The notes under the pieces were generated by a model, which had not been told where the DNA came from, did no database searches, and worked only from the letters and a program-made list of their open reading frames with translations. This document shows, piece after piece, positions 22,986 through 35,665 of a stretch of DNA of 64,000 bases. The first letter of the stretch is position 1, and each line of letters starts with the position of its first letter. This DNA comes from Sipunculus nudus (taxonomy: Eukaryota > Annelida > Sipuncula > Golfingiida > Sipunculidae): contig CM049306.1 in assembly GCA_026874595.1 (NCBI GenBank), positions 50,170,019-50,234,018 on the forward strand. Reading direction: 5' to 3'. Both the position numbers and the translations under genes were made by a program.

Positions 22986-24150
22986 TGCTGCTTGCAAACC
23001 AGCGTCCTGTAAGCGATTGGTCCTACAATAATACAGAAATCTGACATATCACGCGATCAAATTATCGGAACCATACCCCAATCACAATTCCTAATGGTAA
23101 GAATTATAACTGTAACACGGTTATGGTATCCTTCGTATGCAGTATCCTATTTCCTTACTTAATCAACTGAAGTTTGACCCTTTAGTTTAAGGAAAGTTTA
23201 TGCTTCTGGTTCTTTCATCACTTGTCGCATACCAGCTAGTTTGCTGATATGGTAATAGTCTTCTTGCAAAAACCTGCATAGCAAAAGAAGAGACGCGTAT
23301 GAAAGGATGTTAATTACAGATGTAAGCGACCAAAACCCAAGCAGTATTTGCTGAGAACCGGGCTTTTCGAGGACCACAATGGAGCGGATCTGATTGACGT
23401 GCCCATCAATGGAAATTTCAAAACATTCTTTGTTTCATTGTTTAGTTAATACGTGGGTTCCAATAACCTAGTATTTCCCAATTAAAGCAACCTTGAAATG
23501 CTTGACGTTTCTTATCTATTTATGAGGAGTTCTACCTGGTAAACAGCCCAGTTAGAATCGTTTCTAAATGCAGGGGCCGCATATCGCATAAATACATTAA
23601 TCGGTAATTCTTGTTAAATCGCCCCATGTTTTTGCACTGCTTGCTATGTTAATCAACCTGTCACAAAATCCATTATAACTGCACAACAGAAACCAGGGTT
23701 TGATATATAAGCATCTATTCTACCGGTGAAAGCTTAAGTGCCGCATACATCATTTTCGAAACCCCAGGTAATTCACAGACAATGGCGCTGCTGAGGAAAC
23801 CTTTTTTTAACATTTTCGTCAATTTTGACATTATTGATAAGTAATGCATGTTGTTTAGAAAGAAAATGACTTACATCACAATACAAAAAATAAGATTGAG
23901 AATGTATTGCTAAAAATGTCGATATTGTTAAGACATTTGGAAATGATATGTAAACATAAAGACCAATCAGCAGTATTTCCTTATCAACAGTAACATTTAC
24001 TGTTAAACGGAGAAATTATCTTATATGTAAAGCCGGTATTGCAAGCAACTTCCGTCCCCTGTCGTAATTAGTACAAGACGTCCACTAATCAAATCAGCAG
24101 ACCATAAGACCAGTTTATTTTCTTACTGATCGATCTATTGTGGTTGTTAG
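22986..24150. other. 5' flank of the SRCR gene
   Basis: It should contain the 5' UTR and promoter of the minus-strand receptor gene. I cannot identify a TATA box, initiator or upstream exon with confidence. No other gene is seen. Confidence 0.4.

Positions 24151-24209
<59 letters not shown>
24151..24209. repeat. (TA)n microsatellite
   Basis: A pure TA run; another is at 24675-24709. Confidence 0.9.
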
Positions 24210-24211
<2 letters not shown>

Positions 24212-24295
24212 AAGTCATCTACATATTTAAGAGCAAAAGAAGAATGATAATTCTTTGGAGGTGTAGAAAACTGGAAAAAACAAGATCCTTGGTCG

Positions 24296-24340
24296 CTTGC
24301 GGCGAGAGTCGAGCGTTTTACTCCTCGACTGTCCAGTAAA
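24296..24340 (+). repeat. SINE tail fragment
   Basis: GAGTCGAGCGTTTTACTCC and CTCGACTGTCCA match the tail of the 12.2-12.4 kb element. Confidence 0.5.
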
Positions 24341-24670
24341 AGCATAGACTAATAAACTATAATGCTTATGGTCGTTTGAGCTATTTTCAAAATGGCAAAA
24401 CAATTCTCCTCAATGGTCTTTTAATTGCGTATATTACCATAAAATAAACGGCATGTGTCTTCACATCAAATGGCTGATCAGTCAGGTGCAAATGTCTACA
24501 TATCTCCCTTTCATGTAGTTGGGCTCTACTTTAAAATCAGTATAGTGGAGACAGCAGTTGACTTAATGAAACCTCCATGGTTGATACATTTTACAATTAA
24601 ATATCAAATAAAGATATTCAACTAAGAGTGTATAGACATGAAATGCGCATGCTTACAAGGAAAATGTTGC

Positions 24671-24674
<4 letters not shown>

Positions 24675-24709
<35 letters not shown>
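24675..24709. repeat. (TA)n microsatellite
   Basis: A short TA run followed by an AT-rich stretch. Confidence 0.85.
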
Positions 24710-24711
<2 letters not shown>

Positions 24712-24719
24712 AAATTTTT

Positions 24720-26880
24720 ATTGTTTTAAATTATTAATTCTATACACCCTCGGCCACGCACGTACTGCCTTCATATTGTTAAATGGTAACATATGGTGAT
24801 GTCTGGTGTTATCACTGAAGTATGAGTCGGAAATATACGGGAATGTGCGAAATATACAGGGAGGAGATAATTTAATGCAAAATCTGAGAACTGTAGCTTC
24901 GAGTTTGTAGGTTAATTTTTAAATTTGGAATTATTAAAATTTGCTCATTTTCATAAACACAAACGTTCTACAATGCTGTATACGTATCATACTAGTACGT
25001 GTTCTGGTCGCAATCACAAGGATGCCAGTTGGCTTGATTAATTATAAAACAAAAAAAAATATTAAAGTTTCAAACTCTTGGTGAACCAGGAGCATAGAAT
25101 ATGCATGCATAGCATGATATGTAATCTGGATTTTCCTTTTCATGTATATATAAAGTAGGAAATGGAAGAATAGGATATTAGGTCGAACTAATTACACTTC
25201 CCACATATTTGGCAACTGTTAACTTTATATAATTTTATTAATTTGAATACAATATTGAATATACTGTTAAATTTATATACTTTTATTAATTATGAATATA
25301 TTATTAGATTTTACATACTCCAGTAGAGGAAGTGTAGTAGATTTTATGTAGGAAGAAGGGAATCTGTTTAAATTTAGATTTTTTTTCCTTTTATTGTAAC
25401 TTTCTCCCTAAAGAAACGATGTAATGGTAATTGGTTTATTCTTATGAGATTATCAATTATGCTATGCATTTTTGAGATATGATAAGGGAGATTAAGCAGC
25501 AATATATTAAAACTATTTTAAAAACGCCCATACATAAAAAAGCAGTGATATATAAAATTATTTTATAGAACGCCAATACTCACTTCAGTTGTCAGGAGAT
25601 GCCAACTGCTTTCTCGCTCGACCAATAACAGCTGCTGATACCACAACACTTGCCAGGTACCCCGCTGCCTGCTAGCATACTCAATTCAAGTATATTGATT
25701 TCTCCATGCTAAGGTCTCTGTATCGGAGAGCTTTCTCCTAAGAAAATGGACGGTTAGTTTTATATAGGAATACTCTTTATAACAACTCAAAGTGAGATAA
25801 TAATGGGGAAAAAAAATAAAACGATAATATTATAAATAATATTAATTTTGGATGACCGTTCTGGGAACAAATGTTATATAGTTTCAATAGAGAGGAAGGG
25901 TAAAAAAATAGGGATCGTTAACAGAACTTAACAGCGAACCATTCATACTATTAGATGGCTCGTAAAAAGTAGCATACGTAATTACAAATGTCTTTTTTCC
26001 AGACATCGAGAGACAAATATATCCTGGGCAATCAATTTTCAATTTTCCTGATCTCACTTGAAAGTGAGTGTTTGGTCTCGGGCTTGTAGTTGTGAAGCAA
26101 AAATGCCAATAATGTTGTAAAATTATCTTTTATAGCACAGATGTATGGTACGAATCACTCATATTCAGACTTCTTCGAAACAATATAAGAATATAATAGA
26201 GTAATATAAATAGTGGTCATTTTCTTCAGTTGACTCGTGTATTCATGTTTCCCCGGTCTTGATTTATACAGTCTTTCTGTCAATGTTTATCAGCTCGTAA
26301 GCGGAGGGGGCTTGACAGCATTACTTGAACATACAAAGAAATAGGTTTTCGCAGCGAGATCCAATGTACTCAAATGCATTGTGCTCAAAAGTTCTGTGCT
26401 GAATAATACCAGTCTAAGTCTATTTTTTTACCAGTCTATTTTTATCACTCATTTCTCAAAGCCAGATATTTATTTCTGGATTTATATTATTTCAAACGAT
26501 TATGCGGCTGGTAAGAATATCCTCGTAATTACCACCGTAATGGAAATCATTGGAGGGGAACATGGGGCTAACAATTAATATTTTTCTGCCGAAAAGCAAA
26601 TCATTTCTTTTTACATATTGCAGGAATCTGAGCGTTCACTTTTTTTATTGTTTTGCTATAGTTAGAAAGCTACTTGCGAAGTGCTTTATGGGAAGGTATT
26701 AATGGAACTGTAGACTTTATGAAAGTCATTTACTTTGTGGCCAAAGTATCTTAAAAACACCACGGATTAGAAGGTATTGTATTTATCCCTTGGTTCCTTT
26801 ATTCGTTGGCAACTCTATCAGCAAAAGGAGAAGTTATGAGCGGATTTTGATGAAATTATTCCCAAAGGAATAACCCATTC
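24720..26880. other. AT-rich non-coding stretch, no gene seen
   Basis: It contains a short locally duplicated AT segment (about 25215-25310, with TTTTATTAATT repeated). No exon, RNA gene or recognisable element was found. Confidence 0.45.
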
Positions 26881-26885
26881 ATTTT

Positions 26886-28140
26886 TAGCTCAAGTGACTG
26901 AAATTCACCTGAGCTATAGCGATCACTCTTTGTCCGGCGACCTTCCGTCTGTCTGTCTGTCCGTCTGTCCGTCCGATAACCAGATACAAATCGTAACCGC
27001 TGATACTGGAATCTTCTTACTTAACATCTAGGGAGGATCAGGTAAAATCTCCGTTGAAACATGAAAAACTAGCCTCTGATCCACGGGGCTCCGAAGTACC
27101 CTCCAGGAAATGTAAAATTTGTACAAAAGCTCCAGTATCTGAATAACTAATGAATTGATCACCATAATTTTGCATGCATATTGATTATAAAGTGTTTCAT
27201 CAGTTTTGCACATTTTGTTCTCTATTTTTGAGACCTTCAAAGATGCTGTCGTCTGTCGTCAGCACAAATCATTACCATTGGACATAGAATCTTCCTATTG
27301 AAATCCCTGAGGGACCATGAAAAGTCTCCTTTGAAACCTGAAATTAGGTCTCTGTTACCCATTTTTCCTAAGCTATGGGACTAATGAGTAGCTCACTGAA
27401 TAATTAAAATTTTAATAGAAAAGCTCCAGTATCTGAACAATTAATGCATTGATCAGCATTTTTTTTTGCGTGCATATTGATCATTGTGTGTTTCCTCATT
27501 TCCTGAAGACTGGTGGCGGCACCTGGAATTTCCGAATTTTTGCACATGTGTTCTCTTTTTTGAGACCTTCAAAGATGCGGTCGTCCGTTAGCAGGGCACA
27601 AACCGAAACCGCTGGACCTAGAAGCTTCATACTTAAACCTGAAATTTTGTATCAAGTTAGGTCTCTGTTACCAATATCCTCTAAGCTATGAGGCTCATAA
27701 GTAGCCCCAAGAACAATTAAATAGAAAATTGATACAAAAGCTCCAGTATCTGAATAACTAATGCATTGATCACCATAATTCTTTGCATGCAAATTGATCA
27801 TGAAGTGTTTTACAGTTTCTGCAGACTTTTGCGACACCTTGATTTTCCCATTTTTTGCACATTATTTCTCCATTTTTGCGACCTTCAAAATTGCGATCGT
27901 CCGCTAACAGGACACAAATCGTAACCGCTGGACCTAGAATCTTCTAAATTTCATCAAGGGAGGTCAATGAAAAATCTCCTAAGAAACCTTAAAATAGGTC
28001 TCTGTTACCCATATCCCCTGCGCTAAGCTTCAGTTGAATGGGGATACCACCTACAATTTAGCATTCAGATGATAAAATTCCTTTTCTGAATATCTTCTTA
28101 GTCAGCTTAGCGGCGTGACCCATGGGTCACTTGTAGAAGT
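26886..28140 (+). repeat. Dispersed repeat family A (copy 2), ~310-bp internal units
   Basis: It begins TTTTTAGCTCAAGTGACTG and forms a short hairpin AGCTCA...TCACCTGAGCT, followed by GATCACTCTTTGTCC and a GTCT/GTCC tract (26940-26975). Three to four units then repeat ACAAATCGTAACCGCTGGAC, AGGTCTCTGTTACCCA, AAAGCTCCAGTATCTGAA, GCATGCATATTGAT and GAGACCTTCAAAGATGC, each unit close to 310 bp. It ends near GACCCATGGGTCACTTGT. It is non-coding; related copies are at 10-11.5 kb (inverted) and 36.6-38.3 kb. Confidence 0.75.
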
Positions 28141-28872
28141 TATCTGTGGCACCATAATATATTTTTAAATAAAAGAATGTTTATACCAATGTGACACAGG
28201 GTTATTCCTTTATCCAGGTAGAAACCGACCCATCTGGGCCATCTATATGGAATTTATTATTATGCGCAACATGTGTCAATCAAATGATTAAACATGTGTT
28301 TCCGTGCTACTGAAGCGTGACATTGTATTTAATGCAACACATCAAAGCTTGACCAGGAAAACCCTGCATGGAGGGGGTATCAAGGTTACGGTAAGACTAC
28401 ATACACGCCTATTACAAAATCATTAAATCAACGTAATATAGTGTTTACGATCAGTGTGACGTACCGAAGATTCTGGTTTATTATTGAGACCAATACATAT
28501 GGCTTATCCCAATAGTGTTATTGTTAGGGTCGGAAGTCTGCCGGTGGGCTAATCGTGTGATTAATATAGACATTTGATAAATGGACTATATGTCGAAATT
28601 GCCTAACTCACACGCACAGGGGAAATATGGTTCTAAATTTCTATATTGTTACAGATGTCTTTTTTATTGTGAGCTGTTTACATTCTGCTTCGTATTTGGC
28701 TCAAGCCCTGGCGTTGCTATGCTACAGCGCCTTGTTCTAGCTGGCGGGTGCGGCCAACGTGTAAACATAGTGGTCATGCTAGTCTGGGGCTTTTTCGCCT
28801 GGCGGAGCCGGGCAGGCCCACGTGTGAACCCTGATATGTAGAAACACAGCATTCGTAGTTCTAGATGTTTCC
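28141..28872. other. Non-coding stretch, no gene seen
   Basis: The 86-codon plus-strand frame at 28581 has no recognisable domain and lies just before the LTR-like repeat. Confidence 0.4.
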
Positions 28873-29529
28873 TGTAACGTGTGTACTATTGGGTTCTTTG
28901 GATTGTTCGAGAAATGGAAAGTTCTCGGCTTGGGGTGAGAAGTTATAAATAAGGGGCTGTGTTTTAGAGCCGGGAGAAGAGGTGAGAGAATATTCCAGCG
29001 GACACAGAAGAGTGGACCTTTTTTATGATAAAAGCAGCATTTATAGATTTTCTTCTAAATTTGTAACGGATTTTATAAAGTCTTCAGTTTACCTTTCGGG
29101 TTACTGCCAGGATTTCACTTTTGGGTAACAGTAGATTGATTTTGTGATTACATTGGACTGTTATTCTCTGAGAAGATTTGTGTGAACTGTTCACCCGGCT
29201 TATACATTTTAAAGGGCTTGTCGCTGTGACAGTGGTTGTATCCAGGTACTGTGCACTTTGTTTATTATGCTGTGTGATTGTATTGATTTGCTGTTATACT
29301 GTTGTTGTACTGTGTAATTGTTTTGGTTTAGTGTATTGTAATGTAAGGGTTGTTTTAAGAATAAATAATAGTTATTTTGTAACAAAAAAAAAACACTGAC
29401 TCTTTTTTTTTTATTCCCCTAGACATTTCACGCTGCCTAGTGTTACAGAATCTAATTTTTTTATCTCCATAACAAAATGTAGGCTCGTCACGACTACTGA
29501 TCAGTTGATAATAGGTTCCGTAACAATAT
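28873..29529 (+). mobile_element. LTR-like retrotransposon repeat (copy 2)
   Basis: A segment starting TGTAACGTGTG (28873) and ending GTGTTACA (about 29450) has inverted TGTAAC/GTTACA ends, a TATA-like TATAAATAAG (about 28945) and a poly-A signal AATAAA (about 29360), as expected of an LTR. The similarity to 8470-8747 continues past it to GTTCCGTAACAATAT. Whether this is a solo LTR or an LTR plus the start of an internal region cannot be settled here. The full extent is uncertain. Confidence 0.45.
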
Positions 29530-29679
29530 CCGTTTGTTAACTTACCAAGATAGTTTTTAAACCGGCTTAAACATGCAGTTAAAATATCGAAAAAAACGGC
29601 CAATATTATTTCTTAACACTCTGGAATGTATTATAACAGCACGAATATGTAACCGATTGGAGACACGCTGACACGACCA

Positions 29680-29745
29680 CCTGCGAGACGAGCCAAAGTG
29701 GTTGTGTTAGCGGGGTGGTTGTCATAGCGGGGTGGTCGTCAGGCG
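29680..29745 (-). repeat. Short relative of the 33-bp minisatellite unit
   Basis: GTGGTTGTGTTAGCGGG and GTGGTTGTCATAGCGGGGTG repeat here. Read on the minus strand this is ACCACCCCGCTATGAC, close to words such as ACCACCCCGCTATTATGACC in the 34.9-35.7 kb array. Two to three units only. Confidence 0.5.
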
Positions 29746-29839
29746 AGATTTCATCATATTTTACATACTCTCGGAGCCTTCTTTGACCCAGAACGTTTAA
29801 TTCCTGTTCGGTCTGCTGCTTTATATTAAAGGTGCACAT

Positions 29840-30322
29840 TCACCTACCTTTTGAAAAAGAATTTATGGCATATCTTGCCTTCTCTGTGTAAATATTAATG
29901 ATCTAAGTGTAATTTTGGTTGTGAATGCCTTCGTGAAGGATGTATGAAATTGTTTATCAACAAGATGTTTGTTAACACATCAATGTTGACAAACGGAAAA
30001 ACATGTAACTTAGGGGTGGTAGGTTGCATATTTGCGGAGGTAGAAAGGTAACTTGTTACAAAACGCCAGTTGCAAAGCTCTGGCTTATCTGACTTGCTGC
30101 CGGATGCCCTTGTAGAATTAGTTTTGATTATTTTGGCGGGCCCCTACATATTATAAACACGTGGATATAATCAAAACAAGCAGCCTGTGTTCGGTGATAT
30201 CTACGTTTTCTGAACTATTTTTTATAAAAGGTCCAAGGGATTACCTTTAGTTTATAAAGGTCAGATAGGTGATTGGGTCCCTTTTAGGTTTTCAGTCAGA
30301 CATTACTGAAACTTGTCCCAAT
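29840..30322. other. Non-coding stretch, no gene seen
   Basis: No supportable exon or element. Confidence 0.4.
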
Positions 30323-30323
30323 T

Positions 30324-30486
30324 TAGGTTTTCCAGAAGCGGCACCCGGGGGGGGGGGGCGGGTCCGGGCCCCCCTTTTTCAGCCGCCACAATTTCTGCCA
30401 CCTGGACCCCCTTTTTGTTTAGACTTTGTCGTTAGTCCTCCTTGGTTTGGGCCTCCGCTTTTCCTGAATTCTGGATGCGCCGCTGA
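30324..30486. mobile_element. MITE-like element with poly-G/poly-C tracts (copy 3)
   Basis: The left end CAGAAGCGGCACCCGG and the reverse complement of the right end (CAGCGGCGCATCCAG) are related to the termini of the 7.2- and 11.8-kb copies. Inside are a G9-type run, GGGCCCCCC and CTGGACCCCC. The 101-codon frame covering it is not a gene. No clear target duplication was found. Confidence 0.5.
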
Positions 30487-30949
30487 GGACCATTTAGTGT
30501 TGTATGAATACCTTCCTTGGGAGCTTTATAAGCTTAATCTGAAGTGTTCTTGGTTTATGAAACATCTTATATAGATGATAACAGACAAATACAGTTACGC
30601 TTAACTGTATTATATAATGACCATATGCTTATGAGCCTGTCCCGGTTGGACAGTTAAGTATCTAAATAATCACCATATGTTGGAATAATGAATAGGAAGT
30701 ATGGCTTGCACATAAATGCCAGTATCTCTGTATTTACAGTTGGTCTCATGCAACAGAAACGACACGGTCAAAGAAACCATATGTGAAAGTCCTATGTGAA
30801 ACGGGCAACATAGTTTTGCAAGGGGAAGTTTTAACCAAAATATCAAGGTAACATGTCAATGTTGCCAGAATGGTTTATGTTGGTATGGCAACACAAAAGT
30901 ATGAATTGTTCTATTTATTCACCGCTCAGATGTTCGTGGAGTCCGTTTT

Positions 30950-31200
30950 AGATTTCAAACAGTGCCCAGGTTATTGGTAATGTTGCCAATTTTTGTGGCC
31001 TTTCTCGATTCCTTAAAAGAATTAATAGAATTTTGCAAAATAAACTAATCACCTGAAGAACAGAAGCAATATTTTGAATTGTTCCAGGCAAGTTTGCTTT
31101 TTATCAAATCACACAACCTTATTGTAAGCTCCCGAGGCAGCGGAAATCTTGTGCTTCTACGATATAGGAAGTCGGCCTGTAGGTAAAGCGCTGTGCAAAG
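30950..31200 (+). pseudogene. Possible decayed Gypsy-type reverse transcriptase fragment
   Basis: Two short stretches in adjacent frames resemble the region after the RT active site in Gypsy-type pol: a V..F.GL..F.KR segment near 30976-31050 and a PEEQK.YFEL motif near 31057-31090, split by a frameshift and stops. The match is weak and rests on motif order only. It could be a chance resemblance. Confidence 0.3.
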
Positions 31201-33340
31201 AGCGTAAACCTTATGTGGAAAAATTGATAGAATAAAAAACTTGTTTCCCAGGAATGGTGTTTTTTTTTAAACACATAATATATAGCCATTCTGTGAGAAG
31301 GGCTTCTGACCAGTGGTTGATAGGGTCCATAATAGTGTTCCAGGACAATTAAACAGGGAATATTTTAGTATTTTTATGGAAATATCTACATTTTTGCGAT
31401 TTTATCAAAAGTGTTATCCCTTTTCATATATATATATATATGTATATTAATTATATATCTGTGTGTCTGGTATCATACCTGATCTAGACTGAATTAGTGG
31501 TCTGACGGTATTCCCTTATATATTAGGCATTGTAGACTACATATGAATGATGTATTCATTAATATTTTTAATAAAAATCTTAAAAGCTCCAATAGGTATT
31601 TTATAGGGCATATGTATATGGAATATTTCTGAATATCTTGCCAGTTTTGGATTTGCTACTGATTATATAATGTGTAGGGTAATTTATCAGGGAATCTTTT
31701 TTTAAATATTTGTTTAGGCCGCTATGAAAAAATGCATGATTATTAATATTAAATATTGTTAATATTAATTTGAAGTGGAATTAACTGATATTAGTAACAG
31801 TAGTATTTTAGGAAAACAAAACATAAGATTGATTATAAATGCTTTATCACTGTAAATCATTGTTAACGTGCATGCATTAATAACCTATTAATCATAGCTG
31901 AATTTGCCTGATATAGTTATGAAAGAAATTGATATAATCTTAGCATACAGAAAAGCGGTCAATTATTTTTATAGTTACATTATTTGAAAACGTAATTCTT
32001 AACTAGAGTCTTCATTAATACTTATACACTTTAAACAGTAATATATAAAATTACATTGATATACAACATTTCAGATTTGCTCCTATTTTTACAGTTGCAT
32101 ATTACAGGTAACCTGTCTTTAGCAATATCTCAGAAATGTGCATAAAAAGATAACTTAATTGTTGCTCTTACATTACTATATACTCAGTTAAATTATAAAT
32201 AATAAATTTTTATATACTTTTCTTGATTTTAATTGCAAAAGACTCAACAGTTTGTAGAAAACTGAAAAAATTAGATGTTAGTTTTCTATTTAATAACTTG
32301 CTACTTTCAAAGAATAAAAATTTAGATGCATGTCATTTTATATAAACTAAATTAAGGCATGTTCATATTTCTTGTTCTGATCACTACTGAACAGCCCAGT
32401 TATTTTCACGTAAGTCAGCTATAATCACTTGGCATGATCCATGGCTTCAAAAGACCCCTTAATCTTTGGACATTTAATCAATTTATTAATTTATGCAAAT
32501 AATTTTTTATGAAATGGTTTCTATAAACCACACAGAATACTCTAAAGCTGCAAGCAATATTCGCCTACTCGTTAATGATACTAGTTCCAAAAGTAATGTT
32601 TATAATAATATTACTGTAAAAATTAATAATAATATTACTTGTGGACTTACTCAGACATATTTATTAAGACTATAAGATTATAAGACCCCCAACTTGCAAC
32701 GTTATGTCCCATTCTATACATAATGGCAACCATTAATGTAAAACAGTTAATTATGCAGAGCTCATAATTAACAATATTTCTGGAAAACGTCATTCTTATA
32801 TCATTTACGATACACAATGTATTAAGAGACAAGTCTGTCAAGACAGCTGATCTGCACGACTGGTAATATAGCCTACCATTCACAAGGTCGACTTTAGCTA
32901 TAGAACGAGCTTTTAGTTTTCAGGGTCTAGATAATGGAACAAACTACCTCAACATTAATTATCTGCATTCACACTTTAACTTATTAGAATAAAAAAAGTG
33001 AAAACATATATTTTTTATAAAGGCATATGATTGTTTGTAAACTTTTGCTATCTTTATCTATTTTAATTTAATTACCATGTGCATTTCTGAGTGCTACATG
33101 TACATCATAGTTTTCAAAATATATTTTACGTTATCTTATAGATTATAATAGCTATAATATTAATGTGTATTACAATGTGTGTTAAGCGTTTTAGAGCACA
33201 AATGTGGTTTAACGCTATATAAAAAAAATACTACTTTTTTCACAGGAAAATATTGAAGCGATCGGAACCTATGTCGGTGGCGCATATGGCCGGCGTTTCA
33301 ACCGCTTCGCTAGAAAAGCAAGCTTTCCTGGCGAGACAGT
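31200..33340. other. AT-rich non-coding stretch, no gene seen
   Basis: It contains a short TA run at about 31428-31441 and many AATATTAAT words near 31740. I see no exon, RNA or element boundary. Confidence 0.45.
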
Positions 33341-33343
33341 TCG

Positions 33344-33344
<1 letters not shown>

Positions 33345-33415
<71 letters not shown>

Positions 33416-33470
33416 TATTTATGTATATATATACATATAATAATAATAATAATAATAATGATTGTGAAAC
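33345..33470. repeat. (TA)n and (TAA)n microsatellite
   Basis: A TA run of about 65 bp, then a mixed TATG/TATA segment, then (AAT)n at about 33440-33460. Confidence 0.9.
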
Positions 33471-34028
33471 ACGTTACTTTCACATTGCAACTTGCACTCA
33501 AGTTTCACGCACCCAGTGGTAGCTGTACATTAGGAGGCATATGCCTATAGCAGGTAAAATTATATACAAGGCAAAAATCAACAGAGACGAGAAAAAACGC
33601 ATGCTATATCGGCATGACAAGTTGTCCTTAAAAGAAGGTACAACAACCATTCAAAATCGTTCCGCAACACACAGTCGATCCCCCGCTGGCGGTAGAGCGT
33701 GAGTTACACCACCGGATGTTTTTTTTTTTCAGCTGAAACCTACAGATTTAAGCAAGAAAATAGCTGCACACTGACTGACCCAAGAAGAAATGAATGGACA
33801 TCTGTAGGCCCCGAATGTCACCAAAGATCGCGCTACTTGTCAGGTGACAAGATAGCAAATTAAGGTGTAATTTGTGCTAGATAAAAACGCGATAAACTTG
33901 TTTGATCCTCAGCATGACTGAGACGATCGATAGCGCGCAACGAGGGAAAATATGTTGAGGTGAGATTTTTAAATATGGGTGTCCGGCAACACCTTATATA
34001 ATATAACAAATTTGTAAGCAATCCGTCA

Positions 34029-34392
34029 AGATTGTGGCTTCATATTGGTGGTATCCAGGTGGCGTGACGTCATTCAGTACAAGCGCACCTGGATAAACAG
34101 GCAGCCGAAGCGGCGAGTCGGGCTCACTTGAAAACGCACAGAAATAGCATTAGAACAATAGGATTTACTATTTTGGCACTGACAGTACTGAGCGAAAAAA
34201 AAAAACTTCACAGGTTTCTGCTTCGCTTGATTAAAAGAATATCAATCTGTCTGCCACAGCAATATTTCGTATCACATCTGAATTGGGCCCTATAATCGTC
34301 TGTCAGATCGAGTGATAGTCTCGAATTTTTCAGTTTCTTTTCTTAGCCCACTTGTCGTTCGTATTTCAGAGATTATTATTAATTATATGATT
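34029..34392 (+). repeat. Dispersed ~350-bp repeat (copy 1)
   Basis: Nearly identical to 63652-64000 in the same orientation. Shared words in order include GATTGTGGCTTC, GGTGGCGTGACGTCATTC, GCAGCCGAAGCGGCGAGTCG, CACTGACAGTACTGAGCG, GCAATATTTCGTATCACATC and AGTGATAGTCTCG. The window edge cuts the second copy. It carries no long open frame; the identity of the element is not recognised. Confidence 0.85.
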
Positions 34393-34514
34393 TAAAATAA
34401 ATGTAACTGGATATAAGTTGCATTACTTTACGGAACAATTTCAGAGATTATTATTAATTATATGACTTATAATAAATGTAACTGGATATAAGTTGCATTA
34501 CTTTACGGAACAAT
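34366..34514 (+). repeat. Two-copy tandem duplication (~74 bp)
   Basis: TTCAGAGATTATTATTAATT and TGTAACTGGATATAAGTTGC with TTACGGAACAA occur twice in a row (from about 34366 and 34438). It overlaps the end of the dispersed repeat, so it may be the element's terminus duplicated. Confidence 0.8.
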
Positions 34515-34884
34515 GGAAATGCAAAATAATTAGCGGTCAGGAAAAATGTGTCACCAGATAACTGTGACAAAGTAATTTTATTGCACATTCAAGTAAGAGT
34601 AGTATAACCAGATGATTGTTACTTTAATTTGTTGTACATTATTATGTAGTATCATGTATAGATGTCAGCGTGGACTAACTTAGTGCTAACACGTAATATT
34701 AACAACTATAATTTTTTTAATATAAAATGCAAATAAGATCCAAGAGTGACGACAATTGTATGAACACGACCGATTCGATTTAACAACCTAGTAAACTACG
34801 TCGAACCCGCTTTAATGTCCACTCGATAACTTCTCTCCAGCTCTGATGGCCATATTACTTCAGAAATTGAACCACTAGGCTATA
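34515..34884. other. Non-coding stretch, no gene seen
   Basis: No exon or recognisable repeat between the duplication and the minisatellite. Confidence 0.4.
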
Positions 34885-35665
34885 ATGAGCAACCCAGTCA
34901 CAGAACCACCCCAGTAATATAGCCATCCCACTATTATGACCATCTGGTAACACGACCACCCCGCTATTATGACCATCTGGTAATACGACCATCCCGATAA
35001 AATAACCACCTGGTAACACGACCACCCTGCTTGAATGACCACCTGGTAACACGACCATCCTGCCATTATGACCACCTGGTAACACGACCATCCCGCTATA
35101 ATGACCACCCAGTAACACGACCATCCTGCTTGAATGACCACCTGGTAACACGACAATCCTGCCATTATGACCACCTGGTAACACGACCATCCCGCTATAA
35201 TGACCACCCAGTAACACGACCATCCTGCTTGAATGACCACCTAGTAACACGACCATCCTGCCATTATGACCACCTGGTAACACGACCATCCCGCTATAAT
35301 GACCACCCAGTAACACGACCATCCTGCTTGAATGACCACCTGGTAACACGACCATCCTGCCATTATGACCACCTGGTAACACGACCATCCCGCTATAATG
35401 ACCACCCAGTAACACGACCATCCTGCTTGAATGACCACCTGGTAACACGACAATCCTGCCATTATGACCACCTGGTAACACGACCATCCCGCTATAATAA
35501 CCACCTGGTAACACGAGCATGCCGTTCTAACGACCTCCTAGCACGAACATTGTGCTATTACGTAAACCTATTAATACGACCATCCCGCTATTCCGACCAC
35601 CTGGTAACACGACCATCCCGCTATGACGACCACCCGGTCAATATTAGCCACCTGGTAACATGACC
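34885..35665 (+). repeat. 33-bp minisatellite with 99-bp higher-order unit
   Basis: The base unit is GACCACCTGGTAACACGACC plus a variable 13-base end. Three end variants (CTGCTTGAAT, CTGCCATTAT, CCGCTATAAT) follow each other in fixed order, giving a 99-bp higher-order unit repeated about five times between 35030 and 35500. Units at the edges are more diverged. Because 33 is a multiple of 3, both strands stay open: 221 codons on the minus strand and 210 on the plus. Neither frame has a start context, splice sites or compositional sign of a gene. Confidence 0.92.

Noticed and set aside
34855-35663. 221- and 210-codon ORFs on opposite strands
   Set aside because: Both are translations of a 33-bp repeat; no splice sites, signal peptide or composition suggest a gene.
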